A stretch of DNA of 64,000 nucleotides from Mycobacterium vicinigordonae. Its GTDB lineage: Bacteria > Actinomycetota > Actinomycetes > Mycobacteriales > Mycobacteriaceae. Below are positions 1 to 8,040 of this stretch, in pieces (positions within the stretch are counted from its first letter, which is position 1; every line of letters begins with the position of its first letter). The position numbers and the translations under genes were made by a program. Location of the stretch: NCBI RefSeq assembly GCF_013466425.1, contig NZ_CP059165.1:5456001-5520000 (forward strand). Reading direction: 5' to 3'. Under the pieces are notes generated by a model. It was not told the DNA's origin. It was given only the letters and a program-made list of their open reading frames with translations, and searched no databases.

Positions 1-32
1 TTCTCACCCCGCGGCAGCCTGCCGAGCCGCCC

Positions 33-686
33 GTGACGACCCCCAGCGAAGAACCCGCCTGGAAGCAGCGCGCCGTAGAGCGGTCCATCAAAACCGCGAA
101 ACTGCGTGCAGCGCAGCGCGTCCAGCGCTTCCTGGACGCCGCGCAGGCGATCATCATCGAAAAGGGCAGCACCGACTTCACCGTCCAGGAGGTCGTGGAC
201 CGTTCGCGACAGTCGCTGCGCAGCTTCTACCTGCAATTCGACGGCAAGCATGAGCTGCTGCTAGCTCTGTTCGAAGACGCCCTAAGCCGCTCGGCCGATC
301 AGATCCGCGCCGCCACCGAAAGCCATACCGATCCCCTAGAGCGACTCAAGGTCGCCGTCGAATTGCTCTATGAGGCGTCCCGCCCGGACCCGACGGCCAA
401 AAGGCCACTCTTCACCGACTTTGCGCCGCGTTTGCTAGTTACCCATCCCACAGAGGTCAAGGTCGCACACGCGCCGCTGTTGGCGTTGCTCACCGAACTC
501 ACCGAGGCCGCGGCCGCGGCCGGCAAACTGCGCGCCGACGTCAACCCCAAACGGGCGGCCGCCATGACCATGCAGACCGTGATGTTCATCGCACAATCCA
601 GCGGTGGCACCGACGACGCGACGGTCAAACCCATCTCCGCGGACGAGGTTTGGGACTTCTGCTCACGCGGATTCGCGGGCAAATAA
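33..686 (+). CDS. TetR-family transcriptional regulator
   Basis: Predicted DNA-binding repressor of about 217 residues. The N-terminal helix-turn-helix lies around residues 25-70 (FLDAAQAII, then FTVQEVVDRSRQSLRSFYLQF), where S-FYLQF replaces the usual YYHF of TetR proteins; the rest is an all-helical ligand/dimer domain. I used the GTG at 33, but the frame stays open to the left window edge, so the true start may lie outside. It stands 218 bp upstream of a co-directional P450, in whose promoter there are two inverted repeats, so local control of that P450 is a reasonable inference. Family call is firm; the ligand is unknown. Confidence 0.8.
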   Translation: MTTPSEEPAWKQRAVERSIKTAKLRAAQRVQRFLDAAQAIIIEKGSTDFTVQEVVDRSRQSLRSFYLQFDGKHELLLALFEDALSRSADQIRAATESHTDPLERLKVAVELLYEASRPDPTAKRPLFTDFAPRLLVTHPTEVKVAHAPLLALLTELTEAAAAAGKLRADVNPKRAAAMTMQTVMFIAQSSGGTDDATVKPISADEVWDFCSRGFAGK

Positions 687-721
687 TTCGCCGGCCGACA
701 CTCGGCCACAAAATTCGACAA

Positions 722-738
722 TGTGCGAATATCGCACG
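722..738. promoter_or_regulatory. Inverted repeat matching the IclR-locus operator
   Basis: GTGCGA and TCGCAC (723-737) form a perfect 6+3+6 inverted repeat. The 17 bases 722-738 match 37639-37655, beside the IclR gene, at 15 of 17 positions. It lies upstream of the P450 at 905, so that gene may belong to the IclR regulon. No binding data. Confidence 0.5.
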
Positions 739-751
739 TCAACGGTTGTGC

Positions 752-766
752 GAGAATGCTATTCTC
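752..766. promoter_or_regulatory. GAGAAT-N3-ATTCTC inverted repeat
   Basis: Perfect 6+3+6 inverted repeat about 140 bp upstream of the P450 start. The same motif recurs exactly at 63340-63354 and with one changed base at 52096-52114. The size and symmetry suit a dimeric TetR-type repressor; the TetR at 33 is the nearest candidate. Confidence 0.55.
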
Positions 767-904
767 CGATATCAAGAATCATAAATAGCCGAAACGGATT
801 CCACGTTGACACTCATTGGTGGGTGATGACAGAGTTCTGGGGCGGCATGAACGCGCACCCGCGAGGGACGGGAGAGCGCGGTTCCGGCGAGAGGGCAATT
901 TCCC

Positions 905-2107
905 GTGACAGTAAGCGCAGCCAATGATGTCTATTTCGACCCCTACGACGTCGAACTCAATGCCGACCCCTACCCGATGTTTCGGCGCCTACGGGAGGAG
1001 TCGCCGCTCTACTACAACGAGCAGCACGACTTCTACGCGCTGAGTCGGTTCGCCGATGTCGACGACGCGCTCGTCGACTACCAGACCTTCAGCTCTGCTC
1101 GGGGCGCAATTCTCGAACTCATCCGGGCCAACATCGACATGCCACCGGGGGTGCTCATCTTCGAGGACCCGCCGGTGCACGACATCCACCGCAAGTTGTT
1201 GTCCCGCATGTTCACGCCACGCAAGATCAACGACCTCGAGCCCAAAATCCGTGAATTCTGTGCTCGCAGTTTGGATCCGCTGATCGACACCGGCAGATTC
1301 GACTTCGTCACCGATCTCGGCGCACAGATGCCGATGCGGGTGATCGGCATGCTGCTGGGTGTTCCCGAAGAAGATCAGGAAGCCGCAAGGGATTTCGCCA
1401 ACGCGCAGATGCGAACCGAGGCGGGCAAGCCGATGGAGGTCTCGGCCGAGAACATGCTCAACGGCGAGTTCTTCGGTCAGTACATCGACTGGCGCGCCGA
1501 GCATCCGTCCAACGACATCATGACCGAGCTGCTCAACGCCGAGTTCGAGGACGAGACCGGCACCGTACGCCGCATGCGCCGTGACGAACTGCTCACCTAC
1601 GTCACCGTGGTGTCCGGGGCAGGCAACGAGACCACCACTCGGCTGATCGGATGGGCCGGCAAAGTTCTTGCCGAACACCCGGATCAGCGGCGCGCCCTGG
1701 TCGAGAACCCGGCGCTGATTCCCGCGGCCGTCGAGGAACTACTGCGCTACGAACCGCCGGCTCCGCACGTGGCACGATACGTAACCCGCGATGTCGACTA
1801 CTACGGCCAGACCGTGCCCGAGGGCAGCGTGATGATGATGCTGATTGGTGCGGCCAACCGTGACCATCGCCAATTCCCGCCCGACGGTGACGTTTTCGAC
1901 ATCCGTCGCGAGCCGCGCCAGCACCTTACGTTCAGCGTCGGCACCCATTACTGCCTCGGGTCGGCGCTGGCACGCCTGGAGGGCCGCATCGCACTCGAGG
2001 AGATCTTGAAGCGTTTCCCCGAATGGGATGTCGACCTCACCGAGGCCAAGCTTTCCCCGACGTCCACTGTGCGGGGTTGGGAAACCATGCCGGCCGTAAT
2101 CGGCTGA
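905..2107 (+). CDS. Cytochrome P450
   Basis: Haem monooxygenase of 400 residues, the usual size for a soluble bacterial class I P450. The I-helix oxygen-activation motif reads GAGNETTTR (around residues 240-248), the ExxR motif is in EELLR, and the haem-ligand loop FSVGTHYCLG starts at residue 343 with Cys350 as thiolate ligand. The start is a GTG at 905. Two SDR genes follow at 2131 and 2983 in the same direction with short gaps, so hydroxylation followed by alcohol oxidation is a likely sequence of steps. No ferredoxin is adjacent; those at 12808 and 63415 could serve. The substrate is not evident. Confidence 0.93.
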   Translation: MTVSAANDVYFDPYDVELNADPYPMFRRLREESPLYYNEQHDFYALSRFADVDDALVDYQTFSSARGAILELIRANIDMPPGVLIFEDPPVHDIHRKLLSRMFTPRKINDLEPKIREFCARSLDPLIDTGRFDFVTDLGAQMPMRVIGMLLGVPEEDQEAARDFANAQMRTEAGKPMEVSAENMLNGEFFGQYIDWRAEHPSNDIMTELLNAEFEDETGTVRRMRRDELLTYVTVVSGAGNETTTRLIGWAGKVLAEHPDQRRALVENPALIPAAVEELLRYEPPAPHVARYVTRDVDYYGQTVPEGSVMMMLIGAANRDHRQFPPDGDVFDIRREPRQHLTFSVGTHYCLGSALARLEGRIALEEILKRFPEWDVDLTEAKLSPTSTVRGWETMPAVIG

Positions 2108-2130
2108 ATCACTTAAGAAAAGGGGTAATC

Positions 2131-2970
2131 ATGGCAGGTCGTGTGGAAGGCAAAGTCGCCTTCGTCACCGGGGCCGCGCTCGGTCAGGGCCGCAGCCACG
2201 CGGTTCGCTTGGCGCAGGAGGGCGCCGACATCATTGCCGTCGACGTCTGCAAGCGAGTCGTGGAGACCAGCCCCATCCCGGCGGCGACGCCCGAAGATCT
2301 GGCCGAAACCGCCGATCTGGTCAAAGGTCTCAATCGACGGATCTTCACCGCCGAGGTCGATGTGCGCGACTACGACGGGCTGAAGGCCGCCGTGGACGCC
2401 GGCGTGGAGCAATTGGGTCGGCTGGACATCATCGTTGCCAATGCGGGCATCGGCAACGGCGGGGACACCCTGGATCAGTGCAGCGAACACGACTGGCAGG
2501 AGATGATCGACGTCAACCTTTCCGGCGTCTGGAAGACGGTGAAAGCCGGTGTACCGCATCTGGTCTCGGGCGGCAACGGTGGCTCGATCATCCTGACCAG
2601 CTCGGTCGGCGGGCTCAAGGCCTACCCGCACTGCGGCAACTACGTCGCCGCCAAGCACGGCGTGGTCGGCATCATGCGCTCGTTCGCGGTCGAATTGGGA
2701 CACCACATGATTCGGGTCAACTCCGTGCATCCCACGCACGTCAGCACGGGCATGATCATGAATGAGGGAACATGGAAGATGTTCCGGCCGGACCTGGAGA
2801 ACCCGGGCCCTGACGACATGGCCCCAATCTGCCAGATGTTCCATACGTTGCCGGTTCCGTGGGTGGACGCACAGGACATCAGCAATGCGGTGCTCTTCCT
2901 CGCTTCCGACGAAGCCCGCTACATCACCGGGGTCACCCTGCCTGTCGATGCGGGAAGCTGCTTGAAATAG
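2131..2970 (+). CDS. Mycofactocin-type SDR oxidoreductase
   Basis: Short-chain dehydrogenase of 279 residues. It opens with a Rossmann segment typical of the mycofactocin-coupled SDR subfamily: GKVAFVTGAALGQGRSHAVR, followed by EGADIIAVDVC. The catalytic Ser is in LTSSVGG and Tyr/Lys in YVAAK. Members of that subfamily are thought to hold NAD non-exchangeably and pass electrons to mycofactocin; this is family knowledge, not shown here. The start is the ATG at 2131; the upstream in-frame extension overlaps the P450 end and has no sensible start. It lies 23 bp after the P450 gene and 12 bp before the next SDR, so the three are probably one transcript. Confidence 0.88.
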   Translation: MAGRVEGKVAFVTGAALGQGRSHAVRLAQEGADIIAVDVCKRVVETSPIPAATPEDLAETADLVKGLNRRIFTAEVDVRDYDGLKAAVDAGVEQLGRLDIIVANAGIGNGGDTLDQCSEHDWQEMIDVNLSGVWKTVKAGVPHLVSGGNGGSIILTSSVGGLKAYPHCGNYVAAKHGVVGIMRSFAVELGHHMIRVNSVHPTHVSTGMIMNEGTWKMFRPDLENPGPDDMAPICQMFHTLPVPWVDAQDISNAVLFLASDEARYITGVTLPVDAGSCLK

Positions 2971-2982
2971 GGTTCCGTCAGT

Positions 2983-3828
2983 ATGGACGGAATTTCTAGC
3001 TTCGAGGGGCGCGGAGCGGTCGTCACCGGCGGTGCGAGCGGGATTGGGTTGGCTACCGCCACCGAGTTCGCCCGCCGTGGCGCCCGACTGGTGCTTGCCG
3101 ACGTCGACGGACCGGGATTGGAGCAGTCCGTCGCCCACCTGCGCGGGCAGGGGCTCGACGCGCACGGCGTGCTGTGCGATGTCCGGCACCTCGAGGAGGT
3201 CGTGCGCTTGGCCGACGAGTCGTTCCGGCTGCTCGGCCAGGTCGACGTCGTGTTCAGCAACGCCGGCATCGTGGTGGCGGGCCCGATCGCGGAGATGACG
3301 CACGAAGACTGGCGCTGGGTGATCGACATCGACCTGTGGGGCTCAATCCATGCCGTTGAGGCGTTCCTGCCGCGGCTGCTCGACCAAGGTAACGGTGGTC
3401 ACCTCGTATTCACCGCGTCGTTCGCCGGACTGGTGCCCAACGCCGGACTGGGCGCATACGGCGTCGCCAAATACGGCGTCGTTGCCCTGGCCGAAACCTT
3501 GGCCCGCGAGGTGAAAGGCAACGGCATCGGCGTCTCGGTGCTGTGCCCGATGGTCATCGAGACCAAGCTGGTGTCCAACTCCGAACGAATCCGCGGTGCG
3601 GATTACGGGCTGGCCTCGACGCCGGAGGTGACCGGATCGTTCGGGCCGCTGCCGGCGCAGGACCAGACCGTCAACGTCGAGGAGTTCGCCCGCCTCACCG
3701 CCGACGCTATCCTGGCCAACCGGCTGTACGTGCTACCCCACGAAGCCTCCCGCGCCTCAATTCGCCGCCGCTTCGAGCGCATCGACCGCACCTTCGACGA
3801 GCAGGCCGCCGAGGGCTGGCGACACTAG
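2983..3828 (+). CDS. SDR-family oxidoreductase
   Basis: NAD(P)-dependent short-chain dehydrogenase/reductase of 281 residues. The cofactor motif TGGASGIG sits near residues 16-23, the NAG motif is in SNAGIV, and the active site shows Ser in FTASFAG with YGVAK. The tail is longer than in classical SDRs (RRFERIDRTFDEQAAE), as often seen in actinobacterial 'classical-type' members acting on lipophilic alcohols. It follows the mycofactocin-type SDR by 12 bp and is the last gene of the P450 operon; a hairpin lies just beyond it. The substrate is unknown. Confidence 0.88.
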   Translation: MDGISSFEGRGAVVTGGASGIGLATATEFARRGARLVLADVDGPGLEQSVAHLRGQGLDAHGVLCDVRHLEEVVRLADESFRLLGQVDVVFSNAGIVVAGPIAEMTHEDWRWVIDIDLWGSIHAVEAFLPRLLDQGNGGHLVFTASFAGLVPNAGLGAYGVAKYGVVALAETLAREVKGNGIGVSVLCPMVIETKLVSNSERIRGADYGLASTPEVTGSFGPLPAQDQTVNVEEFARLTADAILANRLYVLPHEASRASIRRRFERIDRTFDEQAAEGWRH

Positions 3829-3835
3829 GATCGGA

Positions 3836-3861
3836 CCGGCGGGTGGTCCACCACTCACCGG
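3836..3861. terminator. Possible hairpin between convergent genes
   Basis: CCGG and CCGG arms flank an inner GTGGT/ACCAC stem around a two-base loop, between two convergent SDR genes. There is no T tract, which is common in mycobacteria. The inner stem has one mismatch, so the call is tentative. Confidence 0.4.
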
Positions 3862-3876
3862 ACAGCGCCGATCTGA

Positions 3877-4680
3877 CTAAGCAGGCCCCAGCCGGTACTC
3901 GCCGGTGACCGGATCACGGAACCAGCCGCCGGCGGCGTGCGTACCACCGTCGACGTGAATGGTCTGACCGGTGATGTACGTCGACATCCCCGACGCGAGA
4001 AATACTGCGGTGCTTGCGATTTCGTCGACATCACCGGCACGACCCCAGGGCACGACGGCACCCACGGATGGGGTGGCGGTCTGTCCTGCGAGCTGCGCCA
4101 GACCTTCGGTCATGGTGATGTCGGGGGCGATCGCATTAACCCGGATGGCGTGCCGAGCCAATTCCAGTGCGGCGGTCTTGGTGTAGTTCACCACCCCGGC
4201 TTTCGCGGCGGCATAGGCCGCATAACCCGGTGCGGCGCGTACACCCTCAATGGAGGTTACCGCCATGATGCTGCCGGGCAGGCCAGCAGCGACCAACTCT
4301 CGCGCAACCCGCTGGGTGCACAACAGCACGTGCCGCAGGTTGGCGCGATACAGTGCATCCCAACCGTTTTCGCTCGTCTCCAGCAGCGGCGAGGAGAACG
4401 TCCCACCTGCGTTATTGACCAGGATCGTCGGTACACCGAGTTCGGAGATCGTGCGCTGCAGTGCCGCGTCGACCTGACCGCTGTCGCGCACGTCGGTGGT
4501 GACTCCTAGTGCGCCGCTCGATTCGGCCGCATCGTGGCAGCTTTCCGGGTTGCGTTCCCAGATAGCCACTTTCGCGCCAAATGCCGCCAGGCCCGCGGCC
4601 ACACCGCGACCAATGCCCGTTCCTCCACCGGTGACCACCGCGACGCGGCCGGTGAGCAGTATGTCGGAAGGGTCGATCAT
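3877..4680 (-). CDS. SDR-family oxidoreductase
   Basis: Short-chain dehydrogenase of 267 residues. It has the TGGGTGIGRG cofactor loop near residue 17, VNNAGG, catalytic Ser in VTSIEG and YAAAK. The Asn-Ala-Ile-Ala-Pro-Asp segment after the active site is typical of FabG-like enzymes. Its ATG overlaps the TGA of the CoA-transferase gene by four bases (ATGA), so it is the last gene of the long minus-strand operon that starts at the TetR at 13670. It may oxidise a hydroxyacyl-CoA or ring alcohol made by the crotonase upstream; that is inference. Confidence 0.88.
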   Translation of the reverse strand: MIDPSDILLTGRVAVVTGGGTGIGRGVAAGLAAFGAKVAIWERNPESCHDAAESSGALGVTTDVRDSGQVDAALQRTISELGVPTILVNNAGGTFSSPLLETSENGWDALYRANLRHVLLCTQRVARELVAAGLPGSIMAVTSIEGVRAAPGYAAYAAAKAGVVNYTKTAALELARHAIRVNAIAPDITMTEGLAQLAGQTATPSVGAVVPWGRAGDVDEIASTAVFLASGMSTYITGQTIHVDGGTHAAGGWFRDPVTGEYRLGPA

Positions 4681-7064
4681 GCGGGTGCCTGTCCGATGAC
4701 GCCGTCGGCTTCCAGCTCGGCGATCTCGCGTTCATCGACGCCCAGCTCGGCCAGCAACTCGCGGTTGTGTTGTCCCAGTAGAGGTGCGGGCTGGACGTGA
4801 AATCGGTCCGGACCCTCAGACAGCCGCATCGGCACGGTGCTGAGCCGTGCCGGGCCGTTGACCGGATGGTCGACAAGTTCGAAGAAACCCCGTGCCGCCA
4901 GTTGGGCCAGTTCGGTCTGGCGATGCGGCTGCATGACCTTGGCCACCGGGACGCCGGCATCCCACAGCGCGGCCACGATCTGATCGCCGGTTTGCTGCGC
5001 ACACCATTCGGCAAGTTCCTGGTCGATCCGGCCCTGTTGTGCACGGCGGCCCGCGGCGGTGCGAAGCGTCGGATCGGTAGCCCACGAAGGCGATCCGAGC
5101 GCCCTTCGCAGTTCGCACCACTGCTCGTCGGTCGCGACCGCGATGGCGACCCAGCTGTCGAGGCGACCGAACTCGTCGATTTCGTTGGTGCGGTAGAGGT
5201 TCTGCGGGGCCGCCGTGGGCCCGCGATTGCCGGCGCGTTCCAACAGCCTGCCGTAGGCGGAGTATTCGATGACCTGTTCGGCGGCGACGTTGAGCGCCGC
5301 GTCCACCATCGCCGCTTCCACCAGCACTCCCTGCCCGGTCCGGCGCCGGTGTTCCAAAGCCAGCAGCAGCGCGTTGACGGCGTGGATGCCAGCGTTGGGG
5401 TCGCCGACTGAGTATGGCTCGAAGGGCGTGAGGTCAGGGTAGCCAGTCAACCAGCTCACTCCCGAAGCCGACTCGATGACGTAGGCGAAGGCCGGGTTGT
5501 CCCGCCACGGCCCGTCCAGCCCGAAGCCAGGCATCCGCATCAGGACCGCATCCTGCCGAAGATCCTGCACCGCCGACCAATCCACCCCGATCTGATCCAG
5601 CACCCTCGGCGTGAAGTTCTCCGCGATCACGTCACAGGTGGGAATCAGCCGGCGCAGCAGGTCTCTGCCACGCGGATTCTGCAGGTCGAGTGTCAAACCT
5701 TTCTTATTGGTGTTCAGCGCCGCGAAGATCGGCGACTTCTCCCACCACAGTTCTTCGGCGACCGGTATGCCCGCGATCAACCTGGTGCCGTCGGGCCGCC
5801 GGGTGGATTCGACATGAATCACCTCCGCGCCCAACATCGCCAAGAAGTGGGTACAGGACGGGCCCGCCCAGAAAGTTGTCATGTCGAGCACGCGAAGCCC
5901 GCTCAGCGGCAGGCTCTTTGCGGATGTGGCTGGCGCTTGTCGGGGCGGCTGAACGCGCCGGTGCCGCGTGTTGTGCTCACCGAGTCGGGGCGCCGGGCCC
6001 GGTGGGCGCAGTCGCGCCGGTGACATCCGGTAGGGATGGCCGGGCTGGGTGAATCCGTCGCGGGGATTGCGCTGGAAGCTCTCGCGTGCCACGAAATGGT
6101 CCAGCGCCGGAGCATTGGCGCCGTTGGCGACTGGGGCGCTGGGTATCCGGAACGCTTTGGCGAGTTCGCGGATGTCGTCGACGCAGTGACTGCGCACCCA
6201 GGCGTAGATCTCGTCGGCGTGCACGTTGGCCTGTTCGGTGATCGACAGCGGCGAGTCCTCGTCGATCCACTCCGGGTGCCCGACCATCGCGCACAGGTCG
6301 AACCATTGCTGCGCGGTGCCGCAGCCGAGGTCCACCAACCCGTCCTGTGCGGCGGCGACTCCCGGCACGGTCCGACGCCGGGTATCGCGCCACGGTCGGC
6401 CGAGCATCTCGTGGTAGGTCACCGGATAGTAAGTGAGACCCAGGATCTCGGCCTCCAGTATGGACAGGTCGATCAGCCGTCCGTGGCGTGCAAAATGTGC
6501 CGCGAGGGTGGCGGCGCTGGCGTAGGCGCCCGCCAGGTACTCGCCGACCTGGCCGCCGACGAACACCGGGGCGCGGTCGGCAACCCCTCGGCCAAGCCCG
6601 ATGATGCCACCGGACCAGGCTTGCAGGGTGAATTCGGTGGCCGCGCGCTGCGACCACGGTCCGAGCCGACCGAACGGTGTGATCGCCGTGACGATGAGGT
6701 GTGCATGCCGGTCCCGAATCTGCTCCGGGGTAAACGACTGGTGCTCGGCCACTTTCGATCCGCCCGACCACACCACAGCGTCGGCGGAGGCCAGCAGCGT
6801 CTCAACAAGTTCGAGGTCGGCATCGTCGGCCGGATTGGCGACGACGCTAAGCTTCGACCCCGCCAGAAAGCTGAACAACGCGCCGTCGGCACCCGGCTCG
6901 ATGCGCGCACCCGACGCCGACCATGTCCGCAGCGGATCACCCTCCGGTGATTCGATTTTCACGATATCTGCGCCGCCGTCGGCGAGCAGCTTAGAGCAGT
7001 AGGCACCGGCGATCCCGCTGGAGAAGTCGATCACCGCGAAGCCCGTCAACGGAGATTCGGCCAC
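4677..7064 (-). CDS. Fused double-domain class III CoA-transferase (CaiB/BaiF)
   Basis: A 795-residue protein with two CaiB/BaiF domains in tandem: roughly residues 1-345, then a Pro/Arg-rich linker, then 385-795. Family III enzymes move CoA between carboxylic acids using a catalytic Asp that follows a V-x-x-x-M/L-x segment. The second half keeps it (AMVDAA, Asp588); the first half has Glu204 in the matching place (SILEAE). The GTG at 7064 was chosen because it abuts the crotonase stop (TAGTG) and begins the conserved domain; the longer frame upstream only shadows the crotonase. Ordinary family members are about 400 residues and work as intertwined dimers, so this fusion may be an internal pseudo-dimer. 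Confidence 0.88.
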   Translation of the reverse strand: MAESPLTGFAVIDFSSGIAGAYCSKLLADGGADIVKIESPEGDPLRTWSASGARIEPGADGALFSFLAGSKLSVVANPADDADLELVETLLASADAVVWSGGSKVAEHQSFTPEQIRDRHAHLIVTAITPFGRLGPWSQRAATEFTLQAWSGGIIGLGRGVADRAPVFVGGQVGEYLAGAYASAATLAAHFARHGRLIDLSILEAEILGLTYYPVTYHEMLGRPWRDTRRRTVPGVAAAQDGLVDLGCGTAQQWFDLCAMVGHPEWIDEDSPLSITEQANVHADEIYAWVRSHCVDDIRELAKAFRIPSAPVANGANAPALDHFVARESFQRNPRDGFTQPGHPYRMSPARLRPPGPAPRLGEHNTRHRRVQPPRQAPATSAKSLPLSGLRVLDMTTFWAGPSCTHFLAMLGAEVIHVESTRRPDGTRLIAGIPVAEELWWEKSPIFAALNTNKKGLTLDLQNPRGRDLLRRLIPTCDVIAENFTPRVLDQIGVDWSAVQDLRQDAVLMRMPGFGLDGPWRDNPAFAYVIESASGVSWLTGYPDLTPFEPYSVGDPNAGIHAVNALLLALEHRRRTGQGVLVEAAMVDAALNVAAEQVIEYSAYGRLLERAGNRGPTAAPQNLYRTNEIDEFGRLDSWVAIAVATDEQWCELRRALGSPSWATDPTLRTAAGRRAQQGRIDQELAEWCAQQTGDQIVAALWDAGVPVAKVMQPHRQTELAQLAARGFFELVDHPVNGPARLSTVPMRLSEGPDRFHVQPAPLLGQHNRELLAELGVDEREIAELEADGVIGQAPA

Positions 7065-8038
7065 TACCGCTTCTTCTTTCCGCCATCGGCCTTGCGCGCC
7101 TTCTTGCTCAGTCGCCATTCGGGCGGGAACTTGTTGTCGTTGTCCTTGACCGCATCGGCCAGGCCCCGGTCGACGGCAGCGGCCAGGGAGAAGGTGCCAC
7201 CGTCGGGCCGCATCCCGCCGCCCATCGATTCGAACACTCCACTGAGCACACTCCCCAGGTATTCGCCCTGAAACTGTTTCATCACCTCGAAAAACGTCTT
7301 CTGCAGGAAGACCGTGTCGGTGGGCCGATTGCTGGCGCAAGCCAACGCGCACTTCGCCACCTCGGCATCGAGTTGGTCGCGAGGCACCACGCTGTTGAGG
7401 AAGTTGCAGTCGTACATCTCCGCCGCGGTGAAAGCCCTTCCGGTAAAGACCATTTCCTGGAACTTGCGGATGCCCATCGTCTGGGCCCACCACCACATCC
7501 GGGGGCCCCAACCGTAGTATCGAAACGACGGGTGCCCAAACAGCGCGTCGTCACTGGCGATCACGAGGTCGGCATCGGCGGCCTGGTAAAAGTGCCAGCC
7601 GTAGCAATAGCCTTTGGCCTCCACGATGCTGATCTTCTTGAAGTCCTGCAGGCCCCGAATGCCCGAGTTCGGGTTGGCGTACCATTGCCCTATCGCCGCT
7701 CCGTGGCGGAAAGTGTCCTTCGGCGGATACCTGACATCCTCGGTGCCCAAGCCGAATTCGGCGAGCAGCGGCCCTGAGTCGGCAGCATTCTTGGCCTGCA
7801 TGAACTCCTCGAGATCGGCGCCGGAGCCCAGGTCCTCCCCCGCGCCGCGGATGACCACCACCTTGACGTCGTCGTCGAGGCTGGCGCGGTGCAGCAGATC
7901 GGCGTAGCGCCGCCGCGCGGCAATGGTAGGTGCGTTCAGCTGTTCCGGCCGGTCGAAGGTGATGGTGGCGATGCGGGTGGTGATGTCCTTGTCATATCGG
8001 ATGATCTTGCCCGCCTTGCGATCCGCTTTGGCGGCCAT
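7064..8038 (-). CDS. Enoyl-CoA hydratase/isomerase-family protein with atypical active site
   Basis: Crotonase-fold protein of 324 residues, longer than usual (about 260) because of an insertion around residues 85-120 and a Lys/Arg-rich tail. The CoA-binding/oxyanion region GAGEDLGSGADL is present. The two hydratase glutamates are not: where typical enzymes read GGGCEL and FGxPE, this one reads GWHFYQ and FGHPSF. It may therefore catalyse another crotonase reaction such as C-C hydrolysis, isomerisation or decarboxylation. The ATG at 8038 was preferred to a TTG at 8053 because it lies two bases after the preceding stop. It is in the middle of the TetR-controlled operon. Confidence 0.85.
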   Translation of the reverse strand: MAAKADRKAGKIIRYDKDITTRIATITFDRPEQLNAPTIAARRRYADLLHRASLDDDVKVVVIRGAGEDLGSGADLEEFMQAKNAADSGPLLAEFGLGTEDVRYPPKDTFRHGAAIGQWYANPNSGIRGLQDFKKISIVEAKGYCYGWHFYQAADADLVIASDDALFGHPSFRYYGWGPRMWWWAQTMGIRKFQEMVFTGRAFTAAEMYDCNFLNSVVPRDQLDAEVAKCALACASNRPTDTVFLQKTFFEVMKQFQGEYLGSVLSGVFESMGGGMRPDGGTFSLAAAVDRGLADAVKDNDNKFPPEWRLSKKARKADGGKKKR

Positions 8039-8040
8039 GT

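Noticed and set aside
989..1678. Long minus-strand frame over the P450, and similar long antisense frames elsewhere
   Set aside because: High GC makes long antisense frames common; they have no domain and lie over well-supported genes.
4677..7511. Reading the CoA-transferase as a 944-residue protein from 7511
   Set aside because: The first part is a shadow of the crotonase gene; the GTG at 7064 abuts the crotonase stop and begins the conserved domain.
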